This document shows positions 8,641 to 17,816 of a DNA stretch of 64,000 nucleotides, piece after piece. Positions within the stretch are counted from its first letter, which is position 1, and each line of letters starts with the position of its first letter. The notes beneath the pieces were generated by a model. The model had not been told where the DNA came from. It worked only from the letters and a program-made list of their open reading frames with translations, and searched no databases. The translations under genes were made by a program, and so were the position numbers. The DNA comes from Sutcliffiella horikoshii (GTDB lineage Bacteria; Bacillota; Bacilli; Bacillales; Bacillaceae_I): NCBI RefSeq assembly GCF_019931755.1, contig NZ_CP082918.1, forward strand, positions 2,212,001 to 2,276,000, in the 5' to 3' direction.

Positions 8641-9054
8641 TTATTTCTCTTCTCCGAGTAAAGAATACACGTTACCATTTTTGACAGAAAACGCACCTAT
8701 AACCTCTCCATCGCTCATCATAACGGTTACTAATATACGTCCTACTAATACATCACTTAATGGATGATTGCTTACATAGAAAAACTCGTGGTGAATTTCC
8801 TTATCTATATAGAAATCTTGATCATGCTGTTGTACTGACAAAAAGTTAGAATGTGGTTTTTCATTAATGTTGTTCTTTGTAATTGTATAGGGTCCAAATT
8901 CACCTTCATGGTACAGAACAAATAAGCCTTCATCCTGTAAATAGCTCATGGCGGTAGTGCTAGACTCTGATAAAGTGGTTAGGTGGATCCACCTTATTCC
9001 TAACACTAGTACAACTAAACTAAAAAATAGTACCAAAGAAACTTTTTTCTTCAT
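8641..9054 (-). CDS. Hypothetical N-terminally anchored exported protein
   Basis: The 137-residue protein has one hydrophobic segment at residues 4-20 after MKKK, so it is either secreted or anchored. The rest is a small domain with no motif I recognise; its end (VLVGRILVTVMMSDGEVIGAFSV) suggests beta structure. The ATG has GGCGGTG seven bases upstream. It is one of a run of small exported proteins between 8.6 and 10.9 kb. Confidence 0.6.
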   Translation of the reverse strand: MKKKVSLVLFFSLVVLVLGIRWIHLTTLSESSTTAMSYLQDEGLFVLYHEGEFGPYTITKNNINEKPHSNFLSVQQHDQDFYIDKEIHHEFFYVSNHPLSDVLVGRILVTVMMSDGEVIGAFSVKNGNVYSLLGEEK

Positions 9055-9106
9055 ATAACACCGCCTTTTTCATTGAAAACTCTAACCAACGCTCAGGATG
9101 TAGAAA

Positions 9107-9673
9107 CTAAGATGATCTAATTTTATTCAACTCTTGCTCGTATTGATTGCTAATCTCACTTATTCTTTTTATAGCCTCTTCAATATTTAGAGTCTCAACT
9201 TCAGTTGAAGTTAACGCACCAATTGATTGAGATAGCTCTTTTAAAACTTCTAGATACTCTATATCTCTATCAGAAAGAGGAACAATTTCAATACCATCCT
9301 GAAATTTGCTGTTTGAAAATTCTCTATTAAAATTATTGACTTCACCCGCAAGTTTGTTCGAATTACTTTGATATTGATTTTTAAAATCTATGTCATATTG
9401 TTTGGCAAAAGTTAAAGAATCGTCAATTCCAAATAAAACATCATTAGATATGTACCAGATATTATCGAATTCCTCGCGAGTGACTTGTTTGGTGTTTATT
9501 GTCTTTTCCAACTCTTTAGGAAGGATTTCTTTTGCCACACTAAAAGCAGAATTCAGTTCCACCTTTAAATCGTCTTCTAGCTTTTTATTTAAAGAGTTGA
9601 TTTGTTGAAATTGGTATATGTTTAAAAACAGCAAAACGATAATTCCTAATGTAAGTATTTTATTTTTACTCAC
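9107..9673 (-). CDS. Hypothetical membrane-anchored coiled-coil protein
   Basis: The 188-residue protein has a transmembrane helix at about 6-22, then a probable coiled coil (QQINSLNKKLEDDLKVELN) and a helical, charged extracytoplasmic part. I do not recognise a family. The ATG has GGGGGAGTACTGTG upstream. It lies 52 bases upstream of the next gene start on the same strand and may be in one unit with it. Confidence 0.6.
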   Translation of the reverse strand: MSKNKILTLGIIVLLFLNIYQFQQINSLNKKLEDDLKVELNSAFSVAKEILPKELEKTINTKQVTREEFDNIWYISNDVLFGIDDSLTFAKQYDIDFKNQYQSNSNKLAGEVNNFNREFSNSKFQDGIEIVPLSDRDIEYLEVLKELSQSIGALTSTEVETLNIEEAIKRISEISNQYEQELNKIRSS

Positions 9674-9784
9674 AGTACTCCCCCAATATAGTTAAATTCC
9701 CGCCATAACATTAGATAGAAATCAAATCCTTTTTGTTGTAAATTGTTATTCACCAATCTTGACAGTTTATAAGATGAATTTTTC

Positions 9785-10249
9785 CTATTTTATATACTCA
9801 ACGTCAAGGTTGCTAGGTGACTTGTTTGAATATGCAATCCAATAGTTAATTGCCTTGGAATGTTTAATTTGTTTCGCATATTCGCCAAAAACTTTTACAT
9901 GATTTATCTCAGGGTCATCGGGAATCATAACATTTACTATCAGTGGATCTGAAATATAAATATGACCACCCCTTAATTCTGGTCCACCTATACCTATTTC
10001 CCAATCCAATTTTCCTTTATTATTCTTGATGAATCCAATATTTAACTGCTCATTTGATTTGCTCTTATAAACAACAACAATAAAATCACCTTTTATGTCG
10101 TAGTCAATTACTGTCTCAAAATCCCTGTTTTCACTTTCTTCCAGAATGTCCACAATTTTATCCTCAAGTGATACTTCCCGAGAACATCCGAACAATAATA
10201 TTAATAGAACTATTGGATAAGCAAAATATGAACTTGTTATTCTACTCAT
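9785..10249 (-). CDS. Hypothetical lipoprotein
   Basis: The 154-residue protein has a type II signal peptide with lipobox LFGC (Cys at 22), so it should be tethered to the outer face of the membrane. The mature part (about 130 residues) contains IVVVYKSKSNEQLNIGFIKN and no motif that I recognise. The ATG has GGGAGGG six bases upstream. A second-family hairpin lies just upstream of it. Confidence 0.65.
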   Translation of the reverse strand: MSRITSSYFAYPIVLLILLFGCSREVSLEDKIVDILEESENRDFETVIDYDIKGDFIVVVYKSKSNEQLNIGFIKNNKGKLDWEIGIGGPELRGGHIYISDPLIVNVMIPDDPEINHVKVFGEYAKQIKHSKAINYWIAYSNKSPSNLDVEYIK

Positions 10250-10296
10250 AGTTGCCCTCCCACCTTCTTTAAGAAACCCACCAAATGTTTATGTAA

Positions 10297-10325
10297 GGAG
10301 CGAAAAGCTATGCAGCAATCGCTCC
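10297..10325 (-). repeat. Second-family intergenic hairpin, copy B
   Basis: On the minus strand GGAGCGA ... TCGCTCC forms a perfect 7-pair stem around a 15-base loop. It lies between the lipoprotein gene ending at 10419 and the one starting at 10249. Confidence 0.65.
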
Positions 10326-10418
10326 TAGATTAATTAATAAAGAACTCATTATTATAGATTTTTAGTTCTTGTTAAAAGTCCGAAACACTAAGGTGGAATG
10401 TCCGCCTTAACACCAAAT

Positions 10419-10931
10419 TTATCTATTTACTAAAGTTAAAGAATTTGCAATCTTAATCAATTCTTCTTGTGAATACAGTTCTTTTCCTTCTTGATGGGTA
10501 AAAACAATGATGTTGTAGTTAAATCCTTCGTCGTTTAAGGATAAAGTTTGTCTGTTGTTATCGTATGAATAAAACCCTTCTCTACTGCCACTTAATGCTA
10601 CTTGTTCTAGATTTTGATGATTTAAATTTCTATTGTTCAAAGGTGGTGTCATTTCTATAAAGACAAGTTCCTCCGAATTACCACCAATTCCAATTGATAA
10701 AGCAAAATCATTGGTTTTGGCATCTGCTAATTTTTCAGGCAACTCTTCTATAACTTGAATGTAGTCATATACCCTTACTTCCTTTACATCATAAGGTAAA
10801 TAAGTAGGTAGTTTAAAATCATATGGAAATTTTTCAATGCCCTCTAAACTATCGACTATTGGGTGTTGAGAAACCTCCTGATTACAACCTGATAATATTA
10901 ATATCAAGGCTATTATTATTTTTATTCGCAT
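10419..10931 (-). CDS. Hypothetical lipoprotein
   Basis: The 170-residue protein has a very short signal peptide with lipobox LSGC (Cys at 16). The mature domain contains FPYDFKLPTYLPYDVKEV and FIEMTPP, a pattern seen in small Bacillus lipoproteins that resemble DUF4367-type domains, but I cannot confirm the family. The ATG has AGGGGG seven bases upstream. The AT-rich leader block of repeat copy 1 lies about 50-110 bases upstream, so the repeat probably supplies its leader. Confidence 0.62.
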   Translation of the reverse strand: MRIKIIIALILILSGCNQEVSQHPIVDSLEGIEKFPYDFKLPTYLPYDVKEVRVYDYIQVIEELPEKLADAKTNDFALSIGIGGNSEELVFIEMTPPLNNRNLNHQNLEQVALSGSREGFYSYDNNRQTLSLNDEGFNYNIIVFTHQEGKELYSQEELIKIANSLTLVNR

Positions 10932-10980
10932 ATATACCCCCTAAAAAACTCTTTTTTCTTCATAACAGGAATGCTGCCCG

Positions 10981-11090
10981 TTTGCTTAATTCCAATTATT
11001 TCATAATCTAATAATTCCTACAATATGAAATTCTCTTTGGCCACGACAAAAATGGCGCTAATCCTTGTTCCTGGATCGCGCCCTATTCTG
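10981..11090 (-). repeat. Intergenic repeat copy 1 (terminator hairpin plus AT-rich block)
   Basis: Hairpin at 11054-11083 (minus strand GGGCGCGATCC ... GGATTAGCGCC) followed by ATTTTTG, then the AT-rich block TTGTAGGAATTATTAGATTA and AAATAATTGGAATTAAGC down to 10983. It lies between the acetyltransferase and the lipoprotein gene. It closely matches copy 13 over its whole length. Confidence 0.8.
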
Positions 11091-11311
11091 AAAGAAGGGA
11101 AGATTCAAATTGAAGCTATTTTTTATCTGACACCCTAATTGTTAGGTTCAACTGGAGTATAGTAGTTATTTCTTCATTAGGGTTTTAAAAATTGAAAATC
11201 CGACTGGAAGCTCTAAAAACAACTTTAAAAACATCCTTAAGAACCTCAATAATTTCTAGTATAGGTATGCACGCCATTGAGCAATCAGTTTCGTTAGTGT
11301 AGGGAAAAATC
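11091..11311. other. Intergenic stretch with no supported gene
   Basis: About 220 bases between repeat copy 1 and the stop of the acetyltransferase gene. I see no open frame with a ribosome binding site and no strong hairpin; it may be decayed sequence. Confidence 0.5.
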
Positions 11312-11821
11312 TTATATCGTCCACTTATAATAAACAAACTTAAGACTCTTACCATTCATTTCAATTTCTTCATCACTTGTTGATATATGCTTAAATCCGT
11401 TTTTCTCCAAGATTTTTTGTGAGGCAATGTTGTTAGTCGTTGTCTTCGCTAAAATCTGTTCAATATCTTGCTTGTTAATAGTTCTTAATAACAGCTCCAA
11501 TGCTTTATTAGCAATTCCTTTCCCTGTATATGCTTCTCCCACCCTATAACCGATATAACCCAACTTACTGCATTTATCAATATCCACTAAGTTCATTCGT
11601 CCAAGGATTAAACCATTTTCATTCTTAATCAGATAATAATAGGATTCTCCCTTTTTTTGTTCATTCAGTAAGGCTTCGTGCCTTATTTTAAATTCTTCCA
11701 AACAATAATAATCTTCCCCACGACTTGGCACCATTTTTTCAAAATAATCTCTGTTTTTAAGTTCAAATTCATATAACATATTTGCATCAGCTTGTTGTAA
11801 TTTTTCTAAAGTAATTTCCAT
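11312..11821 (-). CDS. GNAT family N-acetyltransferase (RimJ/RimL type)
   Basis: The 169-residue protein has the GNAT fold signature: an N-terminal strand with LYEFELKNRDYFEKMVP, then IGYRVGEAYTGKGIANKALELLL near residues 100-122, which is the acetyl-CoA pyrophosphate-binding motif A, and NIASQKILEKNGFKHI near 140-155 as motif B. The family acetylates ribosomal-protein N termini, antibiotics or small amines; the substrate cannot be told. It is a single-gene unit bounded by repeat copies 1 and 2. Confidence 0.85.
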   Translation of the reverse strand: MEITLEKLQQADANMLYEFELKNRDYFEKMVPSRGEDYYCLEEFKIRHEALLNEQKKGESYYYLIKNENGLILGRMNLVDIDKCSKLGYIGYRVGEAYTGKGIANKALELLLRTINKQDIEQILAKTTTNNIASQKILEKNGFKHISTSDEEIEMNGKSLKFVYYKWTI

Positions 11822-11928
11822 AATACCTACCTCTCAAATTATATGAAACCAACCCTTTTCATGCATAACATATAATTCGAGATACATTCTTTTATTTCCT
11901 TCCTTCTTCCAGATTAAGGCCCTAAAAT

Positions 11929-11956
11929 GACTCATCCTTGTTCTAGGATCGCGCCC
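11929..11956 (-). repeat. Intergenic repeat copy 2 (degenerate hairpin)
   Basis: The half with GGGCGCGATCC is intact on the minus strand, but the partner arm has decayed (GGATGAGTC instead of GGATTAGCGCTC), followed by ATTTTAGG. It lies between the 99-residue gene and the acetyltransferase gene. Confidence 0.65.
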
Positions 11957-12062
11957 GATTGCGGAAGACTATTGCATAGTATCATTGTAATTTGCAACAA
12001 TAATTTTTCTTCCTACTTCAAATAAAACTCAACTTCTCTATCAAATTACTTAGTTTCTTACG

Positions 12063-12362
12063 TTACTTTTCTTTCATAATAGGCACAAAAGAATTATATA
12101 CACCAATAAACTTCATTTCCTTTCCCTTGAATTGGGTTTTATGTATCGTAAAGAAAACGAAATCATTATATTCAGAATTTTTTTCAATCATCTTTTTACC
12201 AAAAATCTTCAAAGTCGTTTCCTGTAAAGGTTGGTTTGCCCCAGCTTTTTCAATAACAACCCCTAATAGCCAGTCTGCGTACATATCCTCTGTAGGCTTT
12301 GTCAAATACATGCTACTTAATAAAACAACCATAACGACAGCACTAACGATCCACTTCTTCAA
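12063..12362 (-). CDS. Small exported protein resembling DUF4359
   Basis: The 99-residue protein has a hydrophobic N-terminal segment at residues 4-21 and then a short domain (YLTKPTEDMYADWLLG, later FFTIHKTQFKGKEMKFIGVYNSFVPI) that resembles the DUF4359 family, function unknown. The start is TTG at 12360-12362 with GGAGGG six bases upstream. It follows the RND transporter gene, from which it is separated by a perfect inverted repeat. Confidence 0.65.
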   Translation of the reverse strand: MKKWIVSAVVMVVLLSSMYLTKPTEDMYADWLLGVVIEKAGANQPLQETTLKIFGKKMIEKNSEYNDFVFFTIHKTQFKGKEMKFIGVYNSFVPIMKEK

Positions 12363-12382
12363 AACTATCCCTCCAGTATTAT

Positions 12383-12410
12383 AAGAGGTAGGATTCTCAT
12401 CCTACCTCTT
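12383..12410 (-). terminator. Perfect inverted repeat, possible terminator
   Basis: GAGGTAGGAT and ATCCTACCTC pair perfectly around a four-base loop, with outer A-T pairs. It lies about 105 bases after the RND gene stop. No long U-run follows, so termination is only possible; it could also be an operator or an RNA-stability hairpin for the next gene. Confidence 0.45.
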
Positions 12411-12515
12411 ACTTAAATCAATTATTATCGGAGAGCTCGCATGTGTATTAAACCAAGTGAACATTCTCCACTTTAAATGAAACATGCTAGCACTTTATAC
12501 TGTAATAAATCGGAT

Positions 12516-14339
12516 TTATGAAAACCTTCTCCACTTCCCTACGATACTGTAAAGAACTGGTATGAAGACAAGCGTGAGCAATGTACTAGTAGTAAGCCCC
12601 CCGATTACAGTTATGGCTAACCCTTTAGAAATAACACCTGACGATGATGTTGATAAAGCCAGTGGTACGAGTGCTAAGATGGTAGCGAGGGCCGTCATAA
12701 TAATGGGACGGAAACGTGTATTACACGCTTCAATCACTGCATGATCTAAGGCCATTCCGCTGATCCGGTTTGCTTCTACGCGGTCTAGCATCACAACCGC
12801 ATTTGTTACGACAATCCCGATTAGCATCAGCATCCCGATCATTCCACTCATGGATAACGTTTCACCTGTAATCAGTAGGGCCCCGAGAGAACCGATTGGT
12901 ACAAAAATCAAAGAGGAAAGAATAACAAATGGTGTAATGACTCCTCCGTATGTGATGGTTAACGTTAAGAACACCAGTCCTACCGCAATCATCATGGCGA
13001 TACCAAGGTCTTGGAATCCTTCTGTCATCATCTCTTGCCCACCACCAACTTCCCATTCCACTTCATCTGAGATCACTAGTGATGCCAAATCCCCTTCTAC
13101 TTGTTCTGTTACGGCTCCAACCTCCTCACTTACACTTTCTGCTGACAAGGTGTAAGCAAGCTTCCCATCCTTATGCTGAATCGTAGCAGGAATGGACATT
13201 TCTTCTATCGTTGCGAGTTCAATCAATGGCTTTGGTCCTTGCTGCGTTAGTATCTCGGTATTTTCTAATTCTTTTTTATCACGAACTAACTCGTTGTAAG
13301 TTACAAATACCTCTAGCTCTTTCTTGTCTAAGTCCATCACTCCAGCGGAAAGCTCATTCATTTTTTCATTGACTTGCTGATAAATGGTAAATTGATTTAC
13401 TCCTAATTCAACCGCTTCGTCCTTTAACTCCAATACGTACTTCGTTTGAAGCTGCTGTGCACTACTAGACACATCTGTTAGTTGGTCGTTCTCCTGTAAG
13501 ACGCCTTCCACTTGATCCGCTGCGTCCAGAAGTGCCTCTAAATTCTCACCATAGAGTGTAATGTCAATGGTTTTACTTGATGGAGGTCCTTCCTGCTGCA
13601 CCTCATTAATTCGCACGGTACTTTCTTCGTATGTTTTTGATACCTGTGCAGCGATTACATCTTCTAAACCTTTTCGTTCCATTGTAACGGTGTATCCATC
13701 TTTTAGTTGAATAAAGAAAGTAGCTTTATAATCAGACGAAGCTTTTTGCTTTAATGGGTTCGAGTTATTGGCTAATCCTACAGAGCCTTGAACATATTCA
13801 ATGGCCGTATCTTCCATGAGCAACTCTTCTATCTCTTTTGCCATACTATTTGTTTTTTCTAGAGTGGTGGACGCTGGAAGCTCCACCTCCACCTCTAATG
13901 CACTTGCTGGACCACTTGGTAAAAAGGACTTACCGATTGCAGGTACCATGAAGAGGGCTCCGGCCAATAAAACAAAGGCACTAATTATGACCATCATTTT
14001 ATAGTTCAGTGATCCTTTTAATAACCGGTCGTATGCTTTTTGGATCCAACCTTGTTTCTCCTCCTGACTTCCTTCTTTTAAAAGCGTTAAAGCTAAAACC
14101 GGGATGAGCATGAAGGCCACAAGTAAGGAAAGCGCAATGGATGTAACAACGGCAATAGAAAATGGCTTAAAAAACTCCCCTACAATTCCTCCTACAAAAG
14201 CCAATGGCAGAAATACAACAATGGTGGCCACCGTAGATGACGTGACCGCTCCAATCACTTCTTTAGTAGCGTTGAAAATTAGGTTTTGATAATTTTTTTT
14301 CCTTCTGCATCCATTGGAAAATGTTTTCAATAACGACAA
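12516..14339 (-). CDS. RND efflux transporter, C-terminal part after a frameshift
   Basis: The frame encodes about 580 genuine residues of an AcrB/SwrC-type (HAE1) transporter, from NLIFNATKEVIGAVTSSTVATIVVFLPLAFVGG onward: the rest of the first membrane half, the second periplasmic loop and the last six helices (FVILSSLIFVPIGSLGALLITG, IGMLMLIGIVVTNAVVMLDRVE, RFRPIIMTALATILALVPLAL). It continues the gene at 14263-15582 but in a frame shifted by one base at an A8 run. The annotated start codon is not meaningful; residues before about position 14290 are in the wrong frame. Together the two parts give the expected length of about 1,015-1,020 residues. Confidence 0.8.
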   Translation of the reverse strand: MSLLKTFSNGCRRKKNYQNLIFNATKEVIGAVTSSTVATIVVFLPLAFVGGIVGEFFKPFSIAVVTSIALSLLVAFMLIPVLALTLLKEGSQEEKQGWIQKAYDRLLKGSLNYKMMVIISAFVLLAGALFMVPAIGKSFLPSGPASALEVEVELPASTTLEKTNSMAKEIEELLMEDTAIEYVQGSVGLANNSNPLKQKASSDYKATFFIQLKDGYTVTMERKGLEDVIAAQVSKTYEESTVRINEVQQEGPPSSKTIDITLYGENLEALLDAADQVEGVLQENDQLTDVSSSAQQLQTKYVLELKDEAVELGVNQFTIYQQVNEKMNELSAGVMDLDKKELEVFVTYNELVRDKKELENTEILTQQGPKPLIELATIEEMSIPATIQHKDGKLAYTLSAESVSEEVGAVTEQVEGDLASLVISDEVEWEVGGGQEMMTEGFQDLGIAMMIAVGLVFLTLTITYGGVITPFVILSSLIFVPIGSLGALLITGETLSMSGMIGMLMLIGIVVTNAVVMLDRVEANRISGMALDHAVIEACNTRFRPIIMTALATILALVPLALSTSSSGVISKGLAITVIGGLTTSTLLTLVFIPVLYSIVGKWRRFS

Positions 14340-15582
14340 TACTATCGTCTACAATCCGGCCAACGGAAACTGCGATTCCACCAAGAGTCATGATGTTTAA
14401 TGAGTATCCAAAATAGTCAAGAACGGCAATGGTACCTAAGATCGAAATAGGTAACGATAAAATGGCAATTACCGTTGATCGGATATTTCTTAAAAACAAC
14501 AAGATGATAATAATTGTAAATAGGGCCCCGAACCCGCCTTCCTGTAATAAGGATTTTACCGATTTCTCTACTTCTTTCCCTTGATCGATGATGGTATATA
14601 ATTCAGAATCGGAAGAAGCATGGAAGTCTTTCACCTTTTCTTTTACAAGCTCCACAACTTCCGCTGTATTCGCATCTTGTGTTTTCGTTACACTTACAAT
14701 AAGTGCTGGTTCACCGTTATAACGAGTGATACCGTTCTCTTCCTCCACTTCTTTTATTTGCGCTATTTCACTTAACGAAATAAACGTTGGTTTCTGGGGC
14801 AGGGAGGGATTTGTTGCTTTCTCATTTGGCGGAATACCTTGCTGCGAAGGAGAAACAGGGATTTGAACCCCCTTCATATCTTCTATGCTAGAAAGGTTCC
14901 CCTCCATATTTACCGGGATCTTCCCCTCTTCTTCTTCTAGACTTCCAAGAGGTAACACATAGTTTTTCTCGTTTAAAACTTGGATGATACTTGCGATTGT
15001 TAAACCATTCTCCGCTGCTTTTTCTTCGTCCACTTCTATTACTAGTTTGGAAGTGGTTGTTCCCGAGACTGTTACATCACTCACACCTACAATATTTTGA
15101 AGCTGTGGTGTAAGGGTATCCGTTATATTTTCTTGTAATGCTGTTAATTCTTCATCTGCGAAAGCAATTTGATAGATAGGCTTTGCACTAGCCGATAAGC
15201 GTTTGTAAGTCAGCGTGGCATCTTCCGGTAGGTTAAGCTTACTAATCGCTGATTGTATCTCCCTTTCTCTTTCTTCCATATCTTCATTGAAGTCATAGCT
15301 TACTTGTATCATGGTGCTATTATCTTGAGTAGTACTCGTTAATTCTTCATATGGTGCTATGTTTTCAATGGCTTCCTCTATTGGTAGAGTGATGTCTTTC
15401 TCCGCTTCTTCTGAGGAATGGTTTGGGTATGCTACCTGAATCATTAGTGTTGGAATCTCCACTTTTGGATAGTTTTCCAATTTAATTGTATTTGTTGATA
15501 TATAACCTGTTATAACAACTAGTATCGTTAACATAATCATTGCAACACTGTTTTTTAAGCTAAAATCAATCATTTTTTTCAT
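14263..15582 (-). CDS. RND efflux transporter, N-terminal part before a frameshift (SwrC/YerP-like)
   Basis: This is the first 439 residues of an RND (HAE1) pump: first transmembrane helix at about 9-28 (VAMIMLTILVVITGYIS), the large porter loop, and helices 2 to 4 with GGFGALFTIIIILLFLRNIRSTVIAILSLPISI and VGRIVDDSIVVIENI, which includes the conserved proton-relay Asp pair. The reading frame then runs through GAAAAAAAATTA and stops 13 codons later. The start chosen is ATG at 15580-15582, with AAGGAG about ten bases upstream. It follows the two-component genes, which probably regulate it. Confidence 0.82.
   Translation of the reverse strand: MKKMIDFSLKNSVAMIMLTILVVITGYISTNTIKLENYPKVEIPTLMIQVAYPNHSSEEAEKDITLPIEEAIENIAPYEELTSTTQDNSTMIQVSYDFNEDMEEREREIQSAISKLNLPEDATLTYKRLSASAKPIYQIAFADEELTALQENITDTLTPQLQNIVGVSDVTVSGTTTSKLVIEVDEEKAAENGLTIASIIQVLNEKNYVLPLGSLEEEEGKIPVNMEGNLSSIEDMKGVQIPVSPSQQGIPPNEKATNPSLPQKPTFISLSEIAQIKEVEEENGITRYNGEPALIVSVTKTQDANTAEVVELVKEKVKDFHASSDSELYTIIDQGKEVEKSVKSLLQEGGFGALFTIIIILLFLRNIRSTVIAILSLPISILGTIAVLDYFGYSLNIMTLGGIAVSVGRIVDDSIVVIENIFQWMQKEKKLSKPNFQRY
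14293..14300 (-). other. A8 homopolymer where the RND gene changes frame
   Basis: On the minus strand GG is followed by eight A. Removing one A joins VIENIFQWMQKE directly to NYQNLIFNATKEV and restores a full-length transporter. It may be a real mutation, a phase-variation tract, a transcription-slippage site or a sequencing error. Confidence 0.8.
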
Positions 15583-15651
15583 ATCAGCATGTCTCCTTTT
15601 GTGTATGAGTTCACTATATAAGAGAAATGTGACCAACTAAGAACTTAAAAA

Positions 15652-15682
15652 TTAAAAAAGCCAAACTCTAAAAAGAGTTTGA
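15652..15682 (-). terminator. Intrinsic terminator after the sensor kinase gene
   Basis: GTCAAACTCT and AGAGTTTGGC pair around a short U loop, followed by a six-U run. It lies between the histidine kinase stop (15685) and the RND gene start (15582), so read-through or a separate promoter must serve the transporter. Confidence 0.8.
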
Positions 15683-15684
15683 CG

Positions 15685-17040
15685 TTATTTCGGAAGTACT
15701 ATTTGAATAGAAGTGCCTACTCCATGTTCACTTTTAATGGAAATTTCACCTTTATGAAGGTCGATAATTTTTTTGACAATCGCTAGCCCCAAACCACTAC
15801 CCTGACCTGAGCTAACCCTTGCTTTATCAACCTTGAAAAACCGATCAAAGATATACGGAAGGTCCTTTTCAGGAATCCCTATTCCAGTGTCAGAGAAAAT
15901 CACTTGGACTTTTTTTTGAATATCCTTTACTTCTACTTTTATTTTGCCACCGGTATTGGAATATTTAATACTGTTTGTTAGTAGGTTATGCCATACTTGC
16001 TCTAATTGCAACCGGTCAGCAGTTATCTCTACTTTATTCACATCTTCTAAATTTAACTCAAGTTTTTTTTCAAGCCATTGTGGCTGATGGCTTAAAAAGA
16101 CTTGCCTAATTTGTTGATCAAGGCGGAAATTTTCCTTCTCTAACAATGATTCTTTATTTTCTAGCACAGAAAGTTTTAGTAAGTTCTCACTAAGCTTTGC
16201 AAGTCGTTCACTTTCTTTTTGAATAATGGTTAAATAATGATCCTGCTGTTCTTTAGAAAATTCATTTTCCTTTAATGCAACAGCAAATCCTCTAATCGAT
16301 GTTAATGGTGATTGTAAATCATGCGAAACATTTGAAATAAATTCTTTCCTCATTGTTTCAAGCTTGATAAGCTCGGTAGTCATTTTATTAAAACTTCTAC
16401 CTAATTCGCCGATTTCATCTTTTCGCTTAATCGATTTAATTTGCTGGAAGTCGCCTTTTGCGATTTTGGTTGTCAAAGCTGTTAATTTTTTTATTGGATG
16501 TACTAATAGAAAAGCCGCAATTAAATAAAGTAAGCTACCAATAATTAATACATATGTTAAAACAGTAATAAGTGCTTCTTTAATAATATCAATGCGATCA
16601 ATAATTCTTGGTTTAAGAAATAGCGCATATCTCTCTTCCTCCACTTGGAACGGCAAACCGATTGTTATGTTCTTTAACAATCTCTTCTCAGTGGATTCTA
16701 CTCGATAAACGCCGCCATTTAACACTTTCTGAACATCAGAAGGGGAAGCCATTAGTTCATCCGTATTTCTACCAAACACCTTTACTTCTCCATCTTCAAA
16801 ATAAATAGCGATATTAAAGGTAATAGTTGATGTTGCCGCCAAATAGTCTTCAAGGTTCTCTTGTCCTATCGTTTTCTGTAACTGAATGATACCCTTTCCA
16901 GCTTGAATCATTTCTCCCTCCAACTCACTTAACACACGCTCCTGATAAAAGCTAAATGTGATATAGAAAGCGGCTGTTAAACTTATTACTATAACTAAAA
17001 TAAATGTAACTACGACGCGAACATATAACGTATTAAACAT
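15685..17040 (-). CDS. Sensor histidine kinase with HAMP domain
   Basis: The 451-residue protein has transmembrane helices at about 9-29 and 150-172 enclosing an extracytoplasmic sensor of about 120 residues, then a HAMP domain (HPIKKLTALTTKIAKGDFQ), the dimerisation H-box FISNVSHDLQSPLTSIRGF near residue 240, and the ATPase with N box NLLTNSIKYSN, G1 box DTGIGIPEKDL and G2 box GSGLGLAIVKKI. It should phosphorylate the response regulator encoded upstream; the two genes overlap by eight bases. The signal is unknown; the neighbouring RND pump suggests toxic amphiphiles. Confidence 0.9.
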   Translation of the reverse strand: MFNTLYVRVVVTFILVIVISLTAAFYITFSFYQERVLSELEGEMIQAGKGIIQLQKTIGQENLEDYLAATSTITFNIAIYFEDGEVKVFGRNTDELMASPSDVQKVLNGGVYRVESTEKRLLKNITIGLPFQVEEERYALFLKPRIIDRIDIIKEALITVLTYVLIIGSLLYLIAAFLLVHPIKKLTALTTKIAKGDFQQIKSIKRKDEIGELGRSFNKMTTELIKLETMRKEFISNVSHDLQSPLTSIRGFAVALKENEFSKEQQDHYLTIIQKESERLAKLSENLLKLSVLENKESLLEKENFRLDQQIRQVFLSHQPQWLEKKLELNLEDVNKVEITADRLQLEQVWHNLLTNSIKYSNTGGKIKVEVKDIQKKVQVIFSDTGIGIPEKDLPYIFDRFFKVDKARVSSGQGSGLGLAIVKKIIDLHKGEISIKSEHGVGTSIQIVLPK

Positions 17041-17710
17041 CCTTTATTACCTCTAATCGATAGCCCAACCCCCTAATGGTCAGGATATCAAAAGCCATTT
17101 GTTGGTTTAACTTTTTCCTTATTTTCTTAATATGTGAGTCAACGGTTCTATCGAAACCTTCAAAATCACTTCCCCAAATTTCTTCTATCAACTGGTCTCT
17201 TGAAAACACTTGTCCAGGATGACTAGCAAGTTTAAACAGAAGTTGGAACTCTTTTAAAGGAAATATGATAGGCTCATGATTAATGGTAACTTCCATACTA
17301 TTCGCGTCAATTACAACATTTCCAATTGACACTTTATTTGTTGTATTGATTTTATATCTCCTTAAGAGCGCTTTAACTCGCATGATTAATTCATGTGTAT
17401 CAAATGGCTTAACAATATAATCGTCTGTCCCTTGCTGAAAGCCTTTTACTTTATCTTCGCTCTCTCCTTTAGCCGTAACCATTAGTATAGGCAAGTCATA
17501 TAGCTCTCTTATTTCCTTACAAAGTTCCCAGCCGTTTTTATTTGGCATCATAACATCAATGATACATAAATGAATGGTACGTTGAGATAAAATATTCGTA
17601 GCTTCTACACCATCATTTGCTTCAAAAACTGTATATCCCTCTTTTTTTAAATAGATCGCAATCAGTTCCCTTATGAAAAGGTCATCGTCTGCTACTAAAA
17701 TAGCTGCCAA
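17033..17710 (-). CDS. OmpR/PhoB-family response regulator
   Basis: The 225-residue protein has a receiver domain (acidic pocket VADDD at 6-10, phosphoacceptor Asp in CIIDVMMP near 52, Lys in VKPFD near 101) and a C-terminal winged helix (about 130-223, ending RTVDSHIKKIRKKL ... LTIRGLGYRLE). The start is taken as TTG at 17708-17710, since GAGGTG lies six bases upstream and the receiver begins immediately; longer in-frame starts would cover this site. It is the first gene of the two-component operon. Repeat copy 3 lies about 110 bases upstream. Confidence 0.9.
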   Translation of the reverse strand: MAAILVADDDLFIRELIAIYLKKEGYTVFEANDGVEATNILSQRTIHLCIIDVMMPNKNGWELCKEIRELYDLPILMVTAKGESEDKVKGFQQGTDDYIVKPFDTHELIMRVKALLRRYKINTTNKVSIGNVVIDANSMEVTINHEPIIFPLKEFQLLFKLASHPGQVFSRDQLIEEIWGSDFEGFDRTVDSHIKKIRKKLNQQMAFDILTIRGLGYRLEVIKDV

Positions 17711-17816
17711 AAAAACACCTCGTTTCAAAAAAAATTTGTTTAGGTTGATCAAGGAGTACTGTTTTTAATGAAGAATACTTCTATTATTTTTCACCATTAT
17801 AAGTGATGAAAAGAGT

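Noticed and set aside
12850-13155. 101-residue plus-strand frame
   Set aside because: It is antisense to the RND transporter and has the biased composition of a shadow.
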